In this document: piece after piece, positions 55,801 to 64,000 of the stretch
Layout: each line of letters begins with the position of its first letter
How positions within the stretch are numbered: position 1 is the first letter of the stretch
Origin: Cytospora piceicola
Lineage: Eukaryota > Ascomycota > Sordariomycetes > Diaporthales > Cytosporaceae
Length of the DNA: 64,000 nucleotides
Direction: 5' to 3'
Assembly (NCBI GenBank): GCA_023375675.1
Contig: JALQBC010000004.1
Coordinates: 1,426,001-1,490,000 of the forward strand
Position numbers and translations under genes: made by a program
The notes under the pieces: generated by a model
Told to the model about the DNA's origin: nothing
Database searches by the model: none
What the model saw: the letters and a program-made list of their open reading frames with translations, nothing else

Positions 55801-58800
55801 TGCTGGTGGTAGCTCTGGATTTGGACAAGGTGGACGGCCAAAGGGTTCTTCCTTCGCAACAGTTTACTGTGGATGGCATTATTGGCATTTGACAGTCAAT
55901 AGTTTCCTCTTCGTGCGGCCCCTGCGCAGTGCGGGTTGGTGGCGCAGCTGTCAGCTCCAATCAGTGCTTGGCGCACCACCAGCTCGGGTCAGGGGGGCTG
56001 GGGGTTCGAAAGCTGTCGCAAGCACAGCACCAGCTGGGAGTCGAGGCCCGGGAGAAGATAGGAAGGAGGTCGCAGCCTGGAAGTTTTAGGCTTGCTATCA
56101 CGCCCCACGAAGATGGTGCAAGCGCCACGGGGCGCACGACAGGGGCGCGGAAAGGTTCCTCGTAGCGGGCCGAACGGCGACGGCTTCACGAGTGTGCCGA
56201 GGCATCCAAAACAAGCAACCCACCCATGTGCGCATCACCTATGGATCGGCCGGGAGGTGACTGCTCCGAACGGGCTCCTCTTGCGAGCGCGGCGTGACTC
56301 GGACATCGTGGGACCCCAGGGGGCACAGCAGCAGCAGCCGGTTGTGGTTGGATACCAAGGCAGGCAGCCTGTCGACTTGGCTGTCCACGTGTGAGATATC
56401 ATATGCATGCAGCCTCGAGGGTCCGACTCCTTCCAATCTCACGGTTGCGGCGTTTTCCTCCGCTAATGCGGCCTTAAGCGTCGACATCGGGGAATATGGA
56501 GTTTGGCTTTCCAGGGCTTCTGTAGGAGCAGGCCCGAGATTGTACCACTATGGAGTACCGGGATACATACATGTGACAGACAGACGACCAGACAGTCAGA
56601 CAGACAAGCTTCCCATTACAGGCGAGTCCAGCCCCAACAGATGGTAGAAGGAGCGCTAAGGAGCTGACAAGAGGGGTCCGTTGTCAGCTGTGGAGTTGAG
56701 CCGGCTAGCCTTTCTGGTAATCTAGGGGCTGATGAGGATAGACGGGAGGGTCCAGCTCGTACGTGAGGCAATCACAGAACAGGGAGAGACTGAGCATGGC
56801 CGACAGTGATCCTGGGAACCCGGGCCCTCGGCCGGCCGAGAGGCGCTATGCACGTCCACGACCTTCGGTCTGTATCTGGATCTTCGAAAGCCGCACAACA
56901 GTAGTAACAAGGGAGTTGAACCGGATGTGGTGGCCTCGCTCGGTTGTATCGATAAACAATACATGCGGCTGGAAGGTCAAGACCGATGCGCGGCATCCCG
57001 ACCTCCATCATCGCAGTGGCACTCGGCCACCAGCATGCTCGGTCCTAGACAGACAGGCCGGTCACTCATAGGTCGGCTTGCGAAGGTTGGGAGCGTATGG
57101 ATCCGTACTGTACGTAGGATCAGGAACGCTGACCTGTCAGATGTCAGGACATATCCGGAAATATCCACTGGCTTTACGTACGTCAGTGAGAGAGAGCAAA
57201 GAAGAACAACAGGGGATTTGTTGACTGACAGATGGGGGGAGGGGGGGATCGAAATGTCAAGCGACATCTGGACCCACCCCTAAAAAGCCAACCACCAATC
57301 CTGAAGGAGCTGATGTGGTTGTGAAAGTCTGTACAGTAGCGTAGTCAGTCTCATACGTACCTAGCTAGGTATCTAGGTTTCTAGGGGAGGCACGCCTTGA
57401 TGTGCTCTTTGAGTGGTTTCGTAGTAATTTTCCAAAGGCAGACCATAATCAGACCTCAGGACCGAAGTGTTGGCGAGAAAATGGTTCAGCTCAGTGCTGC
57501 AGCATCCAGCTTGGGATGAAGGGTCTCATCTGCATGTGACACCTGGGGACTGACAACGAATCAGGATGTATCTAAAAGCTCACTGTCTGTCACAATACGA
57601 ACCAGTCGACCCGTACATCATTCAAAAAAGCGATCACTGATTTACTGCCGAGGCGTTCGATGCTACATAGTACACTTGCGAAACTTGATTGATGTTCATC
57701 ATAAAGCATACTTAATGTACCCTAGGGTAGGTAGACTGACTCATAGTGCGGTATGCGACTACTGTGTAATTGTAAGACCAATATAAAATGCAAAGTAGTT
57801 TCTCCGGGAAGCGAAAGTGGTTCCTCGAAGAGTCCACAGTCCTTATGTAAACCGGACGCTCTGGCGTAGAGCGACCGAGTGACAGTGAGTTGAGTGGAAA
57901 GCCTCATCCATGAATGAGAGTCAGGTGTTGGACATCATCTCGGTACCGCTTACAGCATGGGAGTACGCACTTGTAGGTATAGATTACCATGCTCAATATT
58001 GAAATCCCGTACTGCAATAATATATGAGCCGGTAAGCCTGATTCGGGTAGACCCGTTAAAGTTCGCAACGAATCCACACAGTATATTGAAGATATATGAA
58101 ATGTAAATTGTTCCGGCGACAGGAACCTTGGAAGAATTTTACCTCGGGTGCAAGGTAGTATCCTAGATACTGTATCGTGTGTACTACCTACCTACCTAGG
58201 AGGTAGGTATAGAGTGCACTTAAATCAAGGTGTATTTGGCAGCCTTGTAACTGACAAGCCCAGGAACGAACCTTGGAAGTTGGGGCTATGTCAGCCTTGA
58301 CTCCCTGACACCTTGACACCTTGCTTCTTTTTCCTGTTTATCTCCGGTGACAGTAGCGATGGGAATGGGGTGCACATACATCCCCATGTGGCTTCAAGGT
58401 TGTCAATGACGACACTCGAGATTCCCATACCTACCTAGGTAGGTACTTAGGTAGGTACTTAGGTAGGTAGGTAGGTAGGTAGGTAGGTAGGTAGGCAGGT
58501 AGGTAGGTAGGCAGGTAGGTGGGTAGGCACATACATACAGAACAGCTTACGTATGTGCATAAGTGCCTGTGTACCTACCTAGGTAGGTATATTCACGGTG
58601 CACATCTCTGCATATACCTTTAGGTAGGCAATGATAGGGCCGGAGTACCTACCTAGGTACCCAGGCAGGTAGTGCGGTGCGTGTTGTGCTTGCCTTGACC
58701 TTGACAGTGGTTATGTTCCGAAGGAGCACTTGAGATCCTCCAGGCAGCCAGGTTGATATTTTGGTAGCCGCACCTTACGTGCCTGCCATGCCCAGTCCAG

Positions 58801-60875
58801 TCTGCAGAAGTGGCAGACCTAAGAGATCTACTGTACAGTAGCGTACAATTTAACCTGCAGCGTATCTAGGTAGTCTGGAGGTCTACATACACAGTACTGT
58901 TTCATTCACCCACCTGCCATCTTACCCACCGAAAACCAACACCTCCAAACTTCACAAGAACCACCAGTTGACCTGCCTACCTGCATCTACTGTACGGATG
59001 ATTACTCTGTTGTAGTGTACCATAGCACTCGCTTATGATGCAGTACCACCTACCGGCCGCCAGCCGAGTCCAATCGCCCTTCTCGAACAGAACGCGACCA
59101 TCATGTCGCAATTAGATTGGCGATCCGTACCACCATACTGCATACGCTACTACATAGAACCGATGATTCGGTTTTCTTTGGTCAAAGCGCGGCGAACCGA
59201 TGTGGGACATCAAGGGACTCCTATCTGTCGTGTGTTTGGCTTTCGTGTACTGAAACAGCTGGACTGAGCGAGGAAAGGAGACAGACAAGAATCCCTACAG
59301 CGATAACGGCGACGACAACGAGACGGACCTGCTGCATTATGCAAGGTAACTTTGGAATGGAGGAGTCTGTCACTGCCTGCCAGCCCGTTCGGAACAACCT
59401 GCCATTTCCTGCAATTCACGGTCACAGTGCAGTCTGCAAGGCCTTAAAAGCAGCCTCTCTAGTACTACAGTATACCTTTTTTCGCTCTCTGATACTACTT
59501 TGTATCGTACCATGAAGTAATCATGTCACTCTAAAGTCTGGACGCCACTCCAAGCGGACCAATCATCTACGACATAAAAGAAAAGGGGTCAATATGGGTA
59601 TAGAGAAGAGGCATGCAGGTCAACAGCCACACTTTGCAGCGCCTCCTCTCCGGTGGAGTCTGGCGCCTTCACCTGACATGAAGACTTCTTTTCTCGGAGC
59701 TTCATCCATGCCCCCTGATGCCCAACGGGACCTCGTCGGCTTCTGAACAGGCATAAGGCTGGTTCAAACCGTTCAAGCTGTCTCCTCTCCCTCGGAGTCT
59801 CTCCTCTGGGAAACCTTGGAACCCCCCTCTGGGAGCATTTGCTCAGAGATGTCTTCTCATAATTTCCGGGAGACCCTTTCAACGAGTCAACGACGAGTCG
59901 GCGGCTTCAACCCGTACCCCTGCGTCCACACAGTCCATGAAAGACGCGTCTCGTCGCATCGATGGATACGCACATGGCTCTCCGTATCAACGCCAACAAA
60001 TAGCATCTTCCATCGGCGATGGAAGCTGTGGGTTCTTCTCCCGTCAGTGGGAAATTTGACAGGCCCTGCAGGCCGAACCCTCCCCCCTGGCCGATTGCAG
60101 AAATCAATTCGCGACAAACAGACCCACTGACAACCCACTGACACCAGGAACACGCAAATTCTATGTACCTACAAGGTAGTCCGGACCATTTTCCGCCCCA
60201 AGAATCATAGCAACGAGTCACTGCAGTCTACTGCTTGGGTACTGCGAGTCTTCGGGACTGTTTCATGCCCTGCCAATATCCATATCGTTTTATTGCTCTT
60301 CCCCATCTTTTTTTCTACGGTCGTTTACTGCGTGCTAACCGTGCTCGCAAGTACTGTACGACTAGTCGCAAGCCACCCCTTTGATCAATTATCAATTGAC
60401 AGGCACCGTGGTCACCTTTTCATGACCACTCACCTCGGCCAATTATGCTATCGAGGTTGCATTCTCTTGAATCTATTTCTCCCAGGCTCGTCCCTGTTAT
60501 TTCCTACTTCCAGGCCACTTCTACCTTTTTCTGCTGTGTTGCTGGCAGTAGGATTTTGCCTCTTTTAATATAACCATTCCTCCCTCCCCTCCTCAGCTAT
60601 CTCAGCCCGGATTCTTCGGTGAAGAAGCGTGCTCGTTGCTATCAGAGGCCAAAGAAGGACAAGAAAGTGGGGCACCACTTGTATCTCTTGTCCCGACTTT
60701 GTCCCATGTTGATTTTTGCATTTGTCTGTCATCATGTGTATCATTTAATGCCTAATACGCACTTGAGAATCGTCTCATCTGGCCTTGGACTGTGTGCCAC
60801 GCCTGCATAGAGGATATTCAAGAACCGTTCCTTCTGACAAACTCGAGGCTGGTTGTCGGCAGATTGCCCGAAGTC
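52858..60875. other. 8-kb interval without a recognisable gene
   Basis: The longest gap in the window. The left part (about 53.0-54.7 kb) is visibly AT-richer and has few long frames; 54.9-57.2 kb is more GC-rich with open frames up to 171 codons that show no family features; 57.3-58.9 kb carries CCTAGGTA/AGGT repeats. A G-run lies at 52878-52888. I see no tRNA, rRNA or transposase motif. It includes the promoter and perhaps a long leader of the PH-domain gene. Confidence 0.55.
58429..58528. repeat. Dense AGGT tetranucleotide repeat with CCTAGGTA palindromes
   Basis: About 100 bp beginning with ACCTACCTAGGTAGGTACTTAGG and passing into some 15 AGGT units with a few AGGC variants. Satellite copies flank it at 58185-58210, 58572-58590 and 58645-58672. 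Confidence 0.95.
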
Positions 60876-63016
60876 ATGGAGGGTTATCTTGCCGTTCCGC
60901 CCGACAGGGGAACCATTCTGGGACGGGCAATTTGGAAGGTGCGTAATGTCAATGGATCTCCTGCCATTTCCTGATTGCGTCCTCTTTGCCGGTATCGGTG
61001 TTCTGACCCCAAGAAAACAGTTGCGCTATGTAGTCCTTGGACCTCAACGGGAGTTCACCGCGGGGGAACCTACCGCTACCACACAGCAAGGCTTGCAAGG
61101 AGTTCGCTACAGGGAAGGCCGAGGGACATCAAGGAGTCAGACCAACATCTCCTTCGATGGCGGCACCTACCTGTCGGTATATAAGGGCCCGGTAAGAGTG
61201 ACAATCTCTTTCCAGCTTTGCTTCACAATGTTGAGTGAGCCGACTGACGAGAAAACCGCTGCAGGAAGACTGGGAGCCGATCCAACAATTTGCCGTCAGC
61301 AGCATCAGCCAGTGCCAGGTCCAGATGCTTGCGCATCGCAAGCAGGGACCAGTATTACCAACCCTTGTCATGACCATTGCCCCCGATCCAGTAGCAGACA
61401 AACTCCGCAAGCGCCGGTCGAGTAGGGCGGCTGGTCTCGTCACTTCGTGCAGGGACTCGGGTCCGATGACACTCTGGTTTCGAGGCGATGAGCATAGTCG
61501 CGAGGGCTACAGCCTTCACGACTGGGCAAGGTGCATACAAGCAACGATCCAGCCTAATATGCCCGACAGAACACCCATGACTCCATTGTCACCGGCTTCG
61601 CCAGGCTTTAACAACCCCTTTGCGCCACGATACACGCGTGATGCTTCCGACGTGTACCCAGCGAGGCCCCCGAGCGCTCCGAAGACACTCCTGCAACACA
61701 AGACGTCCACTGCAACAGGCTCGAGCCGCGAACGACCAGTCACGATTTCTGACACGCCGAGCCTGCGGTCGAGACGAAGCGACGGCTCGTCTCTTACTGG
61801 GTACAACGCCCCGCCTATCGCGACCCAGGGCTATGCTCCTGTGTTCCCATCGGACTTGCCGTCGCCCGCAACTACAGCTGGGGAGCCCTCTGGACCCTTT
61901 ATGGAAGGATGGACGGCCGCACACGGACGGTCTTCGGTTCTGAGTTCCCCGATCCGGGGCGCGCGAGATAGCTTGGGTTCAGTGCCTCCATTTTCTCCTC
62001 ACCCGATAATGGAGTCTGGCTCACCCCCGTTCCCTAGGGAAACGATCTTGGACAGGGCGTTCCAGCTGCGCTGCATACCTGGCTCGGACCAAAATGTTCC
62101 GGGTGAAGAAAAGTTGAGCTCGCTTGCGCGCTTTGAGGCCCTGATGCAACATTCCGACGAGCAGAGGAAGCTGCGGGAACAGAGAGAACGAACTATGAGA
62201 CCGCCTTTATCCCCACCGATGTCGGCACAGCACTCTGAACTGAAGAGTGCGTGGGACCTGGACGAAGATTCAGACGAGGCCGATTCGGATATAGATTCCG
62301 ACGACACCGAAGGGGACTCCGGATACGGGCGAGAGCAAGACGTGGAGGCTGACAGGGACAGCATGCGCCCAGTATCGAGGAGAACCCCCAGTTATCTCAA
62401 GGGCCGGCAAACGCCTCGGTCTCAAGCGCAATCGCCTCGCTCACCGGCGAGTTGCCACCATGAAACTTCAATTTCCTTAAACAGTGGGTCCAACCTTGGT
62501 CGCAGTCCAATAATATTCAGGCCAGGATTTGCTCAGAGAACATACAGTCACCCCTCAATAGCTGGCCGCGGCAGCAGAACGAACCTGCAATTACCACTCG
62601 ACATCTCTCCGGGAAAGAGCAGCATCGCGTCAGGCAAAATGTCGGTCCTCGAGGAGAACACGGACGGCGGGCTGAACCCGGCGGCCACCCTATACCGGAC
62701 GACCACATTTGCCGAAGGCCAACAGAAGCACTCCGCGGCGAGTGTTGGTGGCAAGAGACTCAGCTTCTCCGACCGCAACAGGCGGTTAAGCAGTTCGAGT
62801 AGTCTGCTGTTGGTGCAGACGAACACGAGCGACCACGAGGCGGACGAGGCTCAGTCGCCGCGCCGTTTGTCCGTACAGCCTCGCGAGATTGCTGCGCTAT
62901 TCAGATCTTCCAAGACGGAGAGCGATGGGCGCCTCGATCGAGACGCGCGCGACGAGAAGCGCAGCAGCTGGCGGAACAGCGTGGGTGTGTTTGGCGGCGA
63001 GGGCGACTTTCTGTGA
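60876..63016 (+). CDS. PH-domain protein with long disordered C-terminus
   Basis: Three exons, 60876-60938, 61021-61191 and 61265-63016, give 661 residues. Introns (82 and 73 bp) are GTGCGT/CAG and GTAAGA/CAG and join RAIWK-LRYVVLG and VYKGP-EDWEPIQQF. Residues 1-175 fit a split pleckstrin-homology domain: MEGYLAVPPDRG, RYVVLGPQREF, TYLSVYKGPEDWEPIQQFAVSS, a basic loop (DKLRKRRSS), MTLWFRGDE and the closing helix HDWARCIQATIQP with its invariant Trp. Just after it is an NPF motif (FNNPFAPR), the EH-domain ligand type. The remainder is Ser/Pro/Arg-rich and disordered, with an acidic patch (DEDSDEADSDIDSDD). It is probably a membrane-lipid-binding adaptor; the precise family is not known to me. 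The frame stays open upstream of the ATG, so a longer start is possible. Confidence 0.8.
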
Positions 63017-64000
63017 AAGCAACGCAACCAAAATCTTCACGACGACAACGATAGGACCAATGCTTCAATTCTGGTCAGTCTCGACCGGTGCGAACTGCTT
63101 TTTCTTGTTAGTTGGAGATACCCCCCCAGGAGCAGAACCCGCCTCTGCTTTTGTTGGGATACATTTGCAACGTTCCGGGCCTTGTTTTGACACCAGCACA
63201 ACGCTCCTCCGTGACGTTTGTCGCTATCTATCATGGCTAGACCTGAGCGGTGCCAAATTCTTTTGTATGGGACCTTAGACGTTGTTTAATGCGCGTCCTT
63301 CATCACCTCTCATGACCATCACGATGCACGGCCGGCATTTTCCCGGCACAGAAACACATCAGGCATGGCGTTACATTTGCATTGACTGATATCCCCTGCG
63401 CGGCTAGCGGCTGCTGCTGCTGCTATTTAAACTTCTTTTTATTTTACTTTGGCTTGATAATAAAGGGTTGAAGAAATGAAAAAGGGGCAGTCCTTTTTGT
63501 TTTTTTTGTTTTGGATAACGCGGCTGGGAGCCGTGGCGAGAGAGAAAAAAGAAAAAGATGAGACGACGGGGCGTGTAAGGCGTCAGAACGCTCACCTCGG
63601 TCCTCAGGCCTGAAACGGACAGGACGTGTACTTTTAGCATATATTAGTTGTCTTGTATACAATATACTTAGACACTTCCCGAGCGTTTTCAAGGCTGAAT
63701 GAAGGCTGAGTTTACGAACTTAACTGGCTTCCCGATTTTTGGGTAGCAACAGAGCTTCGTGCCCATCGTTCCTGGCGGTTTGTGTGAAACCAGCCTAGCA
63801 CACTGACAACTGCTTTCTGTTTGACATGATATAGATGGCCTCAGCGAGAGGTAGTGATAAATGCATTTAAAACAAGACAAAAGGTCTCATCAGAGATAGC
63901 TGTGGCCCCTCCTAATGATGATAATAATATTATCGCTGTACAGTTGACAGCTACCTGCATAGGCAAGGCCTTGGAGCACTTTGTTTGCAAGGTGTGTATG
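63017..64000. other. 3' flank of the PH-domain gene
   Basis: 984 bp to the window edge. It contains a T/A-rich poly-T stretch near 63498-63512 and a GCTGCTGCTGCTGCT run at 63408-63424. No further gene is recognised. Confidence 0.5.

Noticed and set aside
55995..56030. GGGTTCGAAAGC resembling a tRNA B box
   Set aside because: The TCC end of the B box is missing and no acceptor stem can be paired.
55128..57283. Several open frames of 80-171 codons
   Set aside because: They overlap each other in different frames, lack convincing splice partners and carry no recognisable domains.
59755..59780. GGTTCAAACCG resembling a tRNA B box
   Set aside because: No matching A box or cloverleaf arms at the right distance, and the last base departs from the consensus.
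1..64000. CRISPR array or prokaryotic mobile system
   Set aside because: No regularly spaced direct repeats with unique spacers; all arrays are simple microsatellites, and gene structure is eukaryotic.

Overview
The window looks like nuclear DNA of a filamentous ascomycete, most likely a Sordariomycete. The evidence is short introns (about 50-140 bp) with CTRAC-type branch sites, GC-rich coding sequence with extreme third-position GC in places, AT-richer intergenic DNA sprinkled with the palindrome TACCTAGGTA, and proteins that read as filamentous-fungal orthologues. I see no bacterial operon structure, no CRISPR array and no intact transposon. Species cannot be fixed from the sequence alone.

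I support 16 protein genes. Left to right: N-terminus of a mitochondrial preprotein (-, cut by the window edge); exocyst SEC8 (-); secreted histidine acid phosphatase (-); RAI1 decapping nuclease (+); GCK/Ste20-type kinase (-); cytokinesis protein CYK3 (+); CAF16-type ABC ATPase (+); CENP-I/Mis6 kinetochore protein (-); a GNAT protein that looks like the back half of a fungal GH3-GNAT fusion (+); TSC2/tuberin RapGAP (-); exportin CSE1 (+); peroxisomal alpha-methylacyl-CoA racemase (+); dynamin VPS1 (-); GID7/WDR26 subunit (-); a short COT1-like NDR kinase (+); and a PH-domain protein with a long disordered tail (+). Most are housekeeping genes of growth, secretion, division and nutrient signalling, not a gene cluster. 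Divergent pairs (phosphatase/RAI1, GCK/CYK3, TSC2/CSE1) share intergenic promoters.

Gene-poor stretches are 22.6-25.0 kb (microsatellites), 26.7-29.1 kb and above all 52.9-60.9 kb (8 kb without a recognisable gene, ending in dense AGGT repeats).

The most interesting signals are these: an RAI1 gene whose exon 4/exon 5 junction is one base out of phase and whose first intron appears to be GC-AG; a histidine acid phosphatase whose HD motif reads ND; plateaus of near-saturated GC3 at gene ends that start or stop at introns; a 10-bp-phased tandem array between GCK and CYK3; a 17-residue repeat block in CYK3; a GH3-GNAT protein that has lost its glycosidase domain; and a COT1-like kinase lacking the usual long N-terminus. 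Homology statements rest on recognising family motifs by eye; no database search was run.
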